DNA of 64,000 bases, from positions 1,054,001 to 1,118,000 of the forward strand of contig NZ_OY725712.1 of the NCBI RefSeq assembly GCF_963360655.1. Direction: 5' to 3'. Made by a program: the position numbers and the translations under genes. Below, in pieces: positions 53,423 through 61,652 of this stretch. The first letter of the stretch is position 1. Every line of letters begins with the position of its first letter. The notes under the pieces were generated by a model, which did not search any database, was not told where the DNA came from, and saw only the letters and a list, made by a program, of their open reading frames with translations. This DNA comes from Collinsella aerofaciens. Lineage in GTDB: Bacteria; Actinomycetota; Coriobacteriia; Coriobacteriales; Coriobacteriaceae.

Positions 53423-54124
53423 CTACAGCCCGCGAATTCGTACGGCCTCGGGCGGAAACTCCTGCTCGCCGGCATCGGTCTTAATGGTCGCGCGGCCCCA
53501 GATGTCCAGGCCTGCAAACACACCGACCGCAAGCGGCAGGCCGTTGGGCGACACCGCCGCAACTTGGCGGCCCAGCAGCGGCACCATGTCGAAGTACTCG
53601 CCCAGCACGGGAGCCAGCGGCCCTGCGGCGCCTTGCGGCGTGTTGGCAACAACCGCCCAAGCGTCCACGCGGGCCAGCACGGCGGCGGCCAGCGTCTCGA
53701 CCAGCGCTTCGTCAGCCACGTCCACACCAAGCTCGCCCAGCGCCGAACGCTCAATATCCACCGTCACGGCACCGAACATGCCCGCAGCAGCGGCACCGCC
53801 GTTCACGGCAACACGCGCGAGCGACGTCTCAAACGCAGGCGCACCGCACACGATATCGCTCGGCCACTGGATACCCACCTTACCGGCAAGGCCCAACCCC
53901 GGCGTCGAAGCCGTGCCCACGAGCGCGTCCATCATGCCCATCGCAGCCACAAACGGCAGGCCGTGGAAGGCATGCATGTTCACGTCCGGGCGCACGATCA
54001 GCGAAAACATCAGCGATGCATCGCCCGCGCTCCACGCGCACCAGCCCGCGGACATGCCCTCGCGGCCCGCGTCGCGCGCCGCGTCGAGCTCGGTGCCAGC
54101 GGCAACAGCATTCATCTCGATCAT
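53423..54124 (-). CDS. Degenerate biotin-[carboxylase] ligase homologue
   Basis: A 233-residue protein with a BirA-like central fold (about 25-175) and a BPL C-terminal-like end (GVFAGLDIWGRATIKTDAGEQEF). The biotin-binding GRGRxGRxW motif is absent; the segment reads SAGWCAWSAGDAS. The catalytic Lys of KWPND is Gln in GIQWPSDI (84-91). Biotin ligase activity is unlikely. It starts directly after the folP-folK stop, so the two are co-transcribed. It may be a repurposed small-molecule-binding regulator. An alternative start at Met4 is possible. Confidence 0.75.
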   Translation of the reverse strand: MIEMNAVAAGTELDAARDAGREGMSAGWCAWSAGDASLMFSLIVRPDVNMHAFHGLPFVAAMGMMDALVGTASTPGLGLAGKVGIQWPSDIVCGAPAFETSLARVAVNGGAAAAGMFGAVTVDIERSALGELGVDVADEALVETLAAAVLARVDAWAVVANTPQGAAGPLAPVLGEYFDMVPLLGRQVAAVSPNGLPLAVGVFAGLDIWGRATIKTDAGEQEFPPEAVRIRGL

Positions 54125-55867
54125 CTACATACGCCCCAATTCGCCCACGATATGGCCCACGCGGTCCTCGGGCTCCTTGACCTCGACGCCGTTGTAGCGG
54201 AAGAACCGCGCCGGGTCGTGCATCAGGTCCTCGAGCGGCACCAGCACAAAATCGCGTTCGCCGATCAGCGGATGCGGCAGGCGCAGCTTTTTGCCGCCGT
54301 GGGTCTCGCCGTCCATCCACAGCAGGTCCAGGTCGATGGTGCGCGGACCGTTGGCCTTGGCCTTTTTGGAGCGGTCGCGCCCCAGCTCGGCCTCGATCTT
54401 CATAAGCTCGTCGAGCAGCACCAACGGCGCCAGCTCGGTCTTGATCTCGATGACGGCGTTGGCAAACGCGTCCTGGCGCGTCTCGTAGGCCGGCTCGCTC
54501 TCGTAAATCTTGGAGGAGTTGGACACGCAGGTGAGTGGAATCTCGGCGATCATCTCGCGTGCGGCGCGGATGTTGTCGCAGCGATGCCCCAGGTTGGAGC
54601 CCACGGCCACAAACGCGCGGCGCGGCTGCGGCTTGGCAACCGCCCAGTAACCGTTCAGGAACTGCGCAAAACCCGCGGCGTCGTGCACGCGCACGATGTT
54701 GGCACCGGCCTGGATGGCGCCCAGGCACACGCCAAACGTGGCGGCATCGCGCTCGGCGGCCTCGGTCACGCCCGAGACGGCGCCCACAAAGCGCTTGCGC
54801 GACACGGCGCACATGAGCGGGTAGCCCAGCGACGCCATCTTGGCAGTCTCGCGCTGGATGACGATGTCCTCGTTAGCCGACTTACCAAAGCCCGGGCCAG
54901 GATCGATGCAGATGCGGTCGCGCGACACGCCGGCATGGATGAGCGTGCGGGCCTGGTCGGACAGAAAGCCCATGACGCGGCGCATGATGGGCGCCGAATC
55001 GGGCAGGGTAAAGCGGCGGAGCTGCGAGGTGGGCACATAGGCCTCCTCACGGCGGGCACTGCGGCGCATCATGGCGGCCAGGCGGTCATTGGACTCCGAT
55101 GCGGCCTCGGTGGCTGCGGGCGCGGCCTCGGGCGCGGGCGCGACGGTCTCGGCGGCAGCAGCCTGCTCGGCGGCCGGCGTCTCCTGCTCGCTTGCAGGCT
55201 CGGACGTGGGCTCCGGTTCGCCAAACGGCAACGAGGGCTGCACCACGCCGCCCGGAAGCTTGGCCTCCGGCTTAGGCTCGCCCAGCAACTTGCCGCGACG
55301 GCGGCGAGCCGGCTTCTCGGCCTCACGCGCGGCCTCGGCAGCCGCCTCGCGCGCCTTCTCGGCAACAAACGCCGCTGCCGAGGTATCGAGCTGCACCGTT
55401 GCGTGCGTGCGGACGGGCGCGGCGACCTCGCCGGCATGCATCACGATGACGCCGCAAGTGCTCGTCTTAACGAACTCGACCATCTTGGGATCGGTGAAGC
55501 CGGTCACGTCGTTGACGATCGAGGCGCCGCAGCGCACGGCCGCCTTGGCAACCGCCACATGACGCGTGTCGATCGAGACGATGGCGCCCTCCTTGGCCAG
55601 CGCACGCACCACGGGCAGCACGCGGCGAGCCTCCTCGTCGGGGTTGACCGGGGTAAAGCCGGGGCGCGTGGACTCGCCGCCCACGTCGATGATGTCGGCG
55701 CCGGCGTCGAGCATCGCCAGGCCGTACTCGATGGCGGCATCGGGGTCGAAGTGCTCCCCGCCATCGCTAAACGAATCGGGCGTCACGTTGAGGACGCCCA
55801 TGATGCGCGGACGGTCAAAGCTGAGCTCATACTTTCCGCACCGCCATGTCTTGCTGTCGTTCGCCAT
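54125..55867 (-). CDS. folP-folK: Fused dihydropteroate synthase - HPPK with long DHPS insertion
   Basis: A 580-residue bifunctional folate enzyme. DHPS motifs: MGVLNVTPDSFSDGG (23-37), GGESTRPG (63-70), ICIDPGPGFGK (319-329) and SRKRFVGAV (356-364). Between GVIVMHA (about 139-145) and RTLIHAG (307-313) is an Ala/Glu/Pro-rich insertion of about 130 residues, absent in normal DHPS. HPPK occupies about 418-580 (FVAVGSNLGHR; GPRTIDLDLLWMD; PHPLIGERDFVLVPLEDL). ATG 55867 has TAGGAGG six bases upstream. It makes 7,8-dihydropteroate and its pyrophosphoryl precursor. The degenerate biotin-ligase gene follows. Confidence 0.95.
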   Translation of the reverse strand: MANDSKTWRCGKYELSFDRPRIMGVLNVTPDSFSDGGEHFDPDAAIEYGLAMLDAGADIIDVGGESTRPGFTPVNPDEEARRVLPVVRALAKEGAIVSIDTRHVAVAKAAVRCGASIVNDVTGFTDPKMVEFVKTSTCGVIVMHAGEVAAPVRTHATVQLDTSAAAFVAEKAREAAAEAAREAEKPARRRRGKLLGEPKPEAKLPGGVVQPSLPFGEPEPTSEPASEQETPAAEQAAAAETVAPAPEAAPAATEAASESNDRLAAMMRRSARREEAYVPTSQLRRFTLPDSAPIMRRVMGFLSDQARTLIHAGVSRDRICIDPGPGFGKSANEDIVIQRETAKMASLGYPLMCAVSRKRFVGAVSGVTEAAERDAATFGVCLGAIQAGANIVRVHDAAGFAQFLNGYWAVAKPQPRRAFVAVGSNLGHRCDNIRAAREMIAEIPLTCVSNSSKIYESEPAYETRQDAFANAVIEIKTELAPLVLLDELMKIEAELGRDRSKKAKANGPRTIDLDLLWMDGETHGGKKLRLPHPLIGERDFVLVPLEDLMHDPARFFRYNGVEVKEPEDRVGHIVGELGRM

Positions 55868-55962
55868 GAACATCCTCCTAAAATGCCCACGCCGCCGAGC
55901 TTGGGGAGCTGGCGGCGGGGTCGCTTTGCACTCAGTCTTTCTATTGTATCCGCGCGCGCGGG

Positions 55963-56715
55963 CTAGAACGCAAACGCGGCCGCGATGTCGCAAGAAATCA
56001 GCAGGTCGGCATTTGCATCCTGATCGGTGGGAGCAAGGTTGCATATGGCCAGCGTATCGCCGGTAAAGTAACGCGTAAGGCCCGCCGCCGGATACACCAC
56101 GAGCGAGGTCCCACCCACAATGAGGGCATCGGCCGCGGCGATGGCGGCAACGGCACCGGTCAGCACATGCTCATCGAGCGGCTCCTCGTAGAGCACCACA
56201 TCGGGCTTGATGCGCCCGCCGCACGCAGGACACACAGGCACGCCCGCGGCGTCCTCGTGCTCGCGCGAGCAAATCCACTCGGCGCTATAGACCGCGCCGC
56301 ACGACTGGCAAATGTTGCGATGGACCGATCCGTGCAGCTCGAACACGCGCTGCGAGCCGGCCGCCTGGTGCAGACCGTCGATATTTTGCGTCACCACGGC
56401 GTCGAGCTTGCCGGCGCGCTCCAGCTCGGCCAGCTTGGTGTGGCAGCGGTTAGGCTTAGCGTTAAGCGCGATCATCTTGGTGCGGTAAAAGTCGAAGAAC
56501 TCCGCAGGATGTGCCTCGTAAAAGCTATGCGACAGCATGGTCTCGGGCGGATAGGCAAACTGCTGGTGATACAGGCCGTCCACGCTGCGGAAATCGGGGA
56601 TGCCACTTGCCGTGGAAACACCAGCGCCGCCAAAGAAGACCACGCGCTTGTGGGTGTCAAACAGATCCGCCAGCGCGGCGGAGGCCTGCCTGGGGTCCGA
56701 TATTGCCTGCGTCAT
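55963..56715 (-). CDS. cobB: NAD-dependent protein deacylase (sirtuin)
   Basis: A 250-residue Sir2-family enzyme. GAGVSTASGIPDFRS (30-44) and the TQNIDGLH catalytic block (about 115-122) with His in ELHGSVH are intact. The zinc ribbon has CQSCGAVY and CPACGGRIKPD. It removes acyl groups from protein lysines using NAD. It is monocistronic as far as I can see. Confidence 0.95.
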   Translation of the reverse strand: MTQAISDPRQASAALADLFDTHKRVVFFGGAGVSTASGIPDFRSVDGLYHQQFAYPPETMLSHSFYEAHPAEFFDFYRTKMIALNAKPNRCHTKLAELERAGKLDAVVTQNIDGLHQAAGSQRVFELHGSVHRNICQSCGAVYSAEWICSREHEDAAGVPVCPACGGRIKPDVVLYEEPLDEHVLTGAVAAIAAADALIVGGTSLVVYPAAGLTRYFTGDTLAICNLAPTDQDANADLLISCDIAAAFAF

Positions 56716-56850
56716 ATGAGTCCTCCGTCCTTGTTAGTCGGGCAGCGTTGAGCGACGTCCCAGCATGCGGCCTTTAAGTCAGCATGCACGGAGCCCACCC
56801 CGCCCCTGTTGCGCTAATCTTAAGCCTGCCAACCCCGTCGAAAGGACACC

Positions 56851-57669
56851 ATGCCTCAGACTTACACTTTCGCCTCGTGGAACGTCAACGGCCTGCGCGC
56901 CGTGCTCAAAAAGGACCCGAGCTTTATCCAGATCGCGCAAGAACTCGACGTCGATATCCTGGCGCTGCAGGAGACCAAGCTGCAGGAGGGCCAGGTCGAT
57001 ATCGACCTGCCCGGCTATCACCAAACCTGGAGCTACGCCGAGCGCAAAGGCTATTCGGGCACCGCGGTCTTTAGCCGCCAGGAGCCGCTACGCGTGCTGC
57101 GCGCCGACGCGCTGCTGCCCTACGCCGGCGAGGGCGAGGCCGCCGAGCTCGTTGCCCAAGCCGCAACCGAGGGCCGCGTCTGTGCGCTCGAGTTCGACAA
57201 GTTTTGGTTTGTCGACGTCTATACGCCCAACGCGCAAAATGAGCTCGCGCGCATCGACGTGCGTATGGCCTGGGACGATGCCTATCGCGGCTTTTTGGGC
57301 GCGCTTGAGCACGAAACCGGCAAGCCCGTCGTAACCTGCGGCGACTTTAACGTGGCGCACGAAGAGATCGACCTTAAGAACCCCAAGTCCAACCGCGGCA
57401 ACGCAGGCTTTTCGGACGAAGAGCGCGGTAAGTTTACCGAGCTGCTCAACGCCGGCTTTACCGATACCTGGCGCACGGCTAATCCGGACGTTGAGGGCGT
57501 CTACAGCTGGTGGAGCTATCGCTTTAATGCCCGCAAGAACAACGCCGGCTGGCGCATCGACTACTTCCTGGTAAGCGACGCAATCGCCGCCAACGTTCGC
57601 GACACCGGCATCCGCGGCGACATCTTCGGCAGCGACCACTGCCCCGTCACCCTCACGCTAGAACTCTAG
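56851..57669 (+). CDS. exoA: Exodeoxyribonuclease III (ExoA/XthA type)
   Basis: A 272-residue EEP-fold AP endonuclease. FASWNVNGLRA (7-17), LQETKLQEG (Glu about 37), DVYTPNA (about 122), CGDFNVAH (Asp/Asn about 165), NAGWRIDYFLVS (about 231) and GSDHCPVTL (Asp/His about 258) all match the active site. It repairs abasic sites. AAAGGA precedes ATG 56851. It ends in the array of compound palindromes. Confidence 0.97.
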   Translation: MPQTYTFASWNVNGLRAVLKKDPSFIQIAQELDVDILALQETKLQEGQVDIDLPGYHQTWSYAERKGYSGTAVFSRQEPLRVLRADALLPYAGEGEAAELVAQAATEGRVCALEFDKFWFVDVYTPNAQNELARIDVRMAWDDAYRGFLGALEHETGKPVVTCGDFNVAHEEIDLKNPKSNRGNAGFSDEERGKFTELLNAGFTDTWRTANPDVEGVYSWWSYRFNARKNNAGWRIDYFLVSDAIAANVRDTGIRGDIFGSDHCPVTLTLEL

Positions 57670-57687
57670 CCCCAATTGATCCCCTGG

Positions 57688-57742
57688 GGACGGAGGAAAA
57701 GGGATCATTTTCACCTCGCGAGGGAACCCACGCGGCCCTCCC
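57688..57742. repeat. Linker repeat L3 (inverted copy)
   Basis: GGGGACGGAGGAAAAGGGAT then CATTTTCACC; inverse orientation of L1. A further copy (L4) is at about 57925-57960. Confidence 0.6.
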
Positions 57743-57902
57743 GCCACGGAACTGACCCATCTACTACGTTTAAGCCACTACCCTCAACCACAGCGAACAA
57801 CGCAAAAAGAAAACCGCAGGTAGAAAGCCTGCGGTTTTTCGTAAAACGCGGTCATGGTCGGGGGTATCAAGCTAAACGTAGTAGATGGGCCAGTTTCGTG
57901 GC
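57743..57902. repeat. Element B2: compound palindrome, 160 bp
   Basis: Arms 57743-57772 and 57873-57902 (GCCACGGAACTGACCCATCT...) pair with two mismatches in 30. Inner ACCACA / ATGGTCGGGG and a central AACCGCAGGTAGA / GCCTGCGGTT. Same length as B1 and almost the same arm sequence. Confidence 0.9.
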
Positions 57903-57998
57903 AAGCGCCGCCAACTGATTCCCCGGGGACGTCTGGGGACGGAGGAAAACGGATCGATTTGGCTCTCTGAGGGCCACGATGCCCGTCATATCAGCCGG

Positions 57999-58164
57999 CC
58001 ATTCCAAAACTATGCCGGTTTACGGGGCTGAATCGCGAACCCCCAACCATACGCAATTCCGAAATAATAAAACCTCAGGTAAACGGCTTGCTCTATTTTG
58101 AAAAAAGCCGGTATGGTCGGCCTACGCTAATCTAGCCCCGTAAACCGGCATAGTTTTGAAATGG
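57999..58164. repeat. Element A3: compound palindrome, 166 bp
   Basis: Arms 57999-58029 and 58134-58164 pair with one mismatch in 31; the inner 25 bp (CAAAACTATGCCGG then TTTACGGGGCT) are perfect. Inner AACCATAC / GTATGGTCGG arms. Confidence 0.9.
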
Positions 58165-58204
58165 TACTTCGGAAGTATTGATTCACGCCCCGGCGCAACC
58201 AGCC

Positions 58205-58918
58205 CTACAGCCCGTATTTCACGACAACGCGGTTGATCCGTCGACACCAAGGCTTGTAGAGGGCGGCCAAGAACACGCAGGTCGCGAGGCCGTGTGTGAT
58301 ATCGAACGGCACTGCCGTGGCAAGACGCGCCACGACGCCCGCCCACGTGAGCGGTTGTACAAAACCGATAATGTCGTACGCGTTGATCACCACGCCGTAC
58401 AGCAGACCCGAAGCAAAGCCGTACGCCATCAGCGCCGGCATGCGCACGGTTCCATCCGCACGGTCGAACGCACCGGCATGCGCCAGCGCACCGCCAACAT
58501 AGCCAACCAGGCCCCAGGCATACATCTGCCATGGCGTCCACATGCCCTGCCCAAAAAAGAAATTGCTGGTCAGCGCCGCCAGCGCGCCAACCATAAAACC
58601 ATTGCGGCGACCAAGCGTCGCCCCCGCGATAATGGCGATGGCGCTCACCGGTTTAAAGTCGGGAATGGGCCCAAACAGGATGCGCCCCGCCGCCGCCAGC
58701 GCCGCCAGCACCAGCGTGGGCATAATCTGGCGCAAACCCGGACGAGATGCCTCGTAACCCGCAAAGAACAGTGCAAGCACCAGCGCCACCACGACAAGCA
58801 TGGCAAGCGCCGCCTGCTCAACGCCCGCCAGCAACGCCGCTGCCATCACCGCCGGCACCGCCAACAACAGCGGGATCTCCAGTTTTGTGAGTAAACGCGA
58901 GAAACGACAGTCCGTCAT
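58205..58918 (-). CDS. ECF transporter substrate-binding (S) component
   Basis: A 237-residue membrane protein with six or seven hydrophobic segments. LGRRNGFMVGALAALTSNFFFGQGMWTPWQM resembles S components of cobalamin- or nucleobase-type ECF modules, but I cannot assign a substrate. It starts 5 bp after the stop of the fused ATPase gene and completes a full ECF module with the T component. Start ATG 58918. Confidence 0.85.
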   Translation of the reverse strand: MTDCRFSRLLTKLEIPLLLAVPAVMAAALLAGVEQAALAMLVVVALVLALFFAGYEASRPGLRQIMPTLVLAALAAAGRILFGPIPDFKPVSAIAIIAGATLGRRNGFMVGALAALTSNFFFGQGMWTPWQMYAWGLVGYVGGALAHAGAFDRADGTVRMPALMAYGFASGLLYGVVINAYDIIGFVQPLTWAGVVARLATAVPFDITHGLATCVFLAALYKPWCRRINRVVVKYGL

Positions 58919-58922
58919 CCCA

Positions 58923-60566
58923 TCACGCCCTATAGAACACGTTGTCGGCAAAGAAGTCGGCCGGGGGCTCCATGCAGGCAATCTCGCCGTCAAACATCAT
59001 GGCGACGTCGTCGGCTACCTGCTCGGCAAAGTCCAAATCGTGCGTAGCCATGATGACGGTGCCGCCAGCCTTCGCATGGTCACGCAGGGCGCGGGCGATG
59101 ATGCGGCGGCTCTCCAGGTCAAGGCCCTTCGTGGGCTCGTCAAGCAGCAGCAGCTCGGGGCCGATCAGCAGCAGCTTTGCCAGCGCAAGCAGCTGGCGCT
59201 GTCCGCCCGAGAGGTCGTAAGGGTGGCGCGTCTCCAGGCCGTCCAATCCCAGTTGCGCCGCACGCTCCCGCGCCAAGTTCTCGTCATATCCGCAGGTCGA
59301 GGCCCATTCCATCAGCTCGTCGCGCACCGTCTCGGCAACCAGCAATGCTTTGGGATTCTGAGGCAGCAGCGCCGCCGAGGCCGCTCCGCGCACCATGCGG
59401 CCGCGCTGCAGCTTGGCGGTCTTCGCCAGCACCGAGAGCATCGTCGACTTACCGCATCCGTTGCCGCCCACGATCGCATGCACCGCACTGGCCGAAAACG
59501 CAACGTCGAGCCCGCGCAGCACCCAACCGCCCGCGCGATCGTAGCGAAACCAGCCTTCCGACAGGGTGGTAGCCGACCCGCCGTGCATTTTTTGGAGTAT
59601 TCTGCTTCCATCCGTGCGCGGGAAGGCTTCCGAGCCGTTCTCGAGCGACGTTTGCGCCACAAATTCGGACGATTTGTCCAATTCTGAACTTTTTTTCGCG
59701 CTCGATACGTCCCCGGGCGGCTCCAGAGAGCCCAAATTGTCCTCACGCCTGCTGAATACTCCGTTTTTTGCACATCGGATGGCACCCCACCCCAACATCT
59801 CATCGGAAAACAGCGATTCTCGGCGTCCCAAAGAAGCCATATCCGCCACCTCGCGCACGCGACCGCCCTCAATCCGGTACGCACGCGTCGCATACTCGAG
59901 CATCGGCCGCGGTTGATGCGTAGCCACAACAACCGTGCAGCCCAGCTCACGGTTCACGCGAAACAGCGCGTGCAGAAAATTCTTCTCGGCAACGGGATCG
60001 AGCTGAGACGTGGGCTCGTCGAGTAGCAGCACACGCGGACGCAGCGCCAGGACGGCGGTAAGCGACAGCAGCTGCTTGCGGCCACCCGAAAGCGTGTCGG
60101 TATCGCGATGAAGCCAGTCCTCCAGACCAAAGAAATAGCTGGTCTCGGCAACACGGCGGCGCATCTCGTCGCGCGACACGCCCAGATTCTCTAGGCCAAA
60201 CGCCATCTCATGCCACACGGTCTCGCACACAATCTGGTTCTCGGGATCCTGGAACACATAGCCCACGCGCTCCGCCGATGCCCGCACGTCCATGTCGGCA
60301 ACGTTCTCGCCCAGCACGCGCAGTTCGCCAGTGCGCTCGCCCGCCGGCGCGATCTCGGGCTTGAGCAGCGACAGCAGCGTCGACTTACCCGATCCGGTAC
60401 CGCCAACAAGCAACGCAAATGCACCTTGGGGAACAGACCAGTCGAGCCCCTCGAGCACCGCAGCATCAGCATCGGGGTAGGCAAAACTAAGGCCTCGCAC
60501 CTCAATCGCCGGCGCGGCCGAGCCATATGCCACACCCGCCGCCGGGCCCCTATCCAACCGAGCCAT
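58923..60566 (-). CDS. ECF transporter energy-coupling ATPase (two ABC domains fused) with in-frame palindrome insertion
   Basis: A 547-residue protein equal to EcfA1 plus EcfA2. ABC1 (about 22-245): VGGTGSGKSTL, LSGGRKQLLSL, LLLDEPTSQLD. ABC2 (about 328-545): VGGNGCGKSTM, LSGGQRQLLAL, LLLDEPTKGLD. Between them (about 265-327) is a Ser/Glu-rich segment unlike ECF linkers. Its DNA (59586-59773) holds GGAGTATTCTGC at one end and GCTGAATACTCC at the other, a near-perfect inverted pair. This is an in-frame insertion. The start overlaps the T-component stop by one base. Confidence 0.9.
   Translation of the reverse strand: MARLDRGPAAGVAYGSAAPAIEVRGLSFAYPDADAAVLEGLDWSVPQGAFALLVGGTGSGKSTLLSLLKPEIAPAGERTGELRVLGENVADMDVRASAERVGYVFQDPENQIVCETVWHEMAFGLENLGVSRDEMRRRVAETSYFFGLEDWLHRDTDTLSGGRKQLLSLTAVLALRPRVLLLDEPTSQLDPVAEKNFLHALFRVNRELGCTVVVATHQPRPMLEYATRAYRIEGGRVREVADMASLGRRESLFSDEMLGWGAIRCAKNGVFSRREDNLGSLEPPGDVSSAKKSSELDKSSEFVAQTSLENGSEAFPRTDGSRILQKMHGGSATTLSEGWFRYDRAGGWVLRGLDVAFSASAVHAIVGGNGCGKSTMLSVLAKTAKLQRGRMVRGAASAALLPQNPKALLVAETVRDELMEWASTCGYDENLARERAAQLGLDGLETRHPYDLSGGQRQLLALAKLLLIGPELLLLDEPTKGLDLESRRIIARALRDHAKAGGTVIMATHDLDFAEQVADDVAMMFDGEIACMEPPADFFADNVFYRA
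59586..59773. repeat. Palindromic element inserted in-frame in the ECF ATPase gene
   Basis: Inverted ends GGAGTATTCTGC (59594-59605) and GCTGAATACTCC (59751-59762), 11 of 12 bases complementary, flanked by T-rich tracts. It reads through as about 63 residues with no stop codon in the host frame. Confidence 0.65.
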
Positions 60567-61444
60567 CAGCCAAACCTCTTCTCATCAATCGCGTGCAACA
60601 CGCAAGGCAGCACCATCCAGGCAGCGTACACGACATAGCCCGGCCACGGCGCCGGCACCGAGAGCTGCGGATAAAACGAATACTGCGTCGTCGCGGTCCA
60701 CGCCACTGTCACCGTGACCACGCCAAACAGCGCAAGCCCAGCCAGCGCGGCAACGTCGCTGCGCCCCAGCCGATACCGCGCATACGTCGTTCGACGCGTC
60801 GCGGCGCCCCACCCACGGGAGCGCATGGCGTCCGCGCGCTCCAGCGAATCTTCCATGCCCCAGCCCATCAACACACTCGATGCCCGCAAGCGCGAGCGCA
60901 CGGGGTCGGCCGGCGCGCGGCCCGGCACATCAATCGCATCCTGCACCGCCAGTACCGTACGACCGCGACGCAAAAACTGCGGGATAAGCCGCATGCACAT
61001 CGAAATCATGAGCGCGATCACCGGCGCGGCGTTGCCCAAAAGCGCAAGCACCTTGTCGTATTCGAGCATCGACGTCGCCGCCTCAAACCACAGCACGCTC
61101 GCCACAAACAGCCCGCCCATGCACAGGCCGTATACCATGCTCTCCAGATACACCGCGCGCATGCCAATACGGAACAGTTCCGTCGAGCCCGAGGCGCTAA
61201 ACAGCGGATTGACCAGCGCGATAATCAAAATCACCGGCAGCTGCCAGCGAAGTGCGCCCAGCGTGTGGGCAGCCCCACGCGTCGCAAATCCATACGCCAG
61301 CCCGCCCGCAAGTGACAGCGCAATCAGCACCGGCTGCATCGAGGACATGGTGAGTCCCAGCGTCAGCACTATATAGAGTGCCGGCACAGCCGGATGCGAC
61401 ATCGAGAATGCCGCGACGGGCTCGCCGCCAAACTCCTCACGCAT
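60566..61444 (-). CDS. ECF transporter transmembrane (T) component
   Basis: A 292-residue membrane protein with about six TM segments. The coupling-helix motifs SRLRASSVLMGWGMEDSLERADAMRSRGWG contain the Ala-Arg-Gly-type signature (RSRGWG) that contacts the ATPases. The T and A genes overlap by one base. The ATG at 61444 is used; a GTG at 61453 is the alternative. First gene of the ECF operon, divergent from glmU. Confidence 0.88.
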   Translation of the reverse strand: MREEFGGEPVAAFSMSHPAVPALYIVLTLGLTMSSMQPVLIALSLAGGLAYGFATRGAAHTLGALRWQLPVILIIALVNPLFSASGSTELFRIGMRAVYLESMVYGLCMGGLFVASVLWFEAATSMLEYDKVLALLGNAAPVIALMISMCMRLIPQFLRRGRTVLAVQDAIDVPGRAPADPVRSRLRASSVLMGWGMEDSLERADAMRSRGWGAATRRTTYARYRLGRSDVAALAGLALFGVVTVTVAWTATTQYSFYPQLSVPAPWPGYVVYAAWMVLPCVLHAIDEKRFG

Positions 61445-61652
61445 GTTGTCCACGGGCACCCCCGTCTCCTCGCTCAAACGACAGCTCCGCAGCACCGCCA
61501 ACGCCGCACGCAAGCAGTGCAAACGCCACGCCGGCGGCGCAAGCCTCAACCGCCGCAAACCAATCGCTACGCGCTCAACATATGCCTGCGGTATCATATT
61601 GCGCCGTGTATCGTTTCCAAACACACGTCTCTATAACGTAACAGGAGATCAC

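Noticed and set aside
53393-55966. Very long plus-strand open frame opposite the folP-folK and biotin-ligase-like genes
   Set aside because: It is the antisense shadow of high-GC coding DNA. It has no domains, no Shine-Dalgarno and covers two convincing genes on the other strand.
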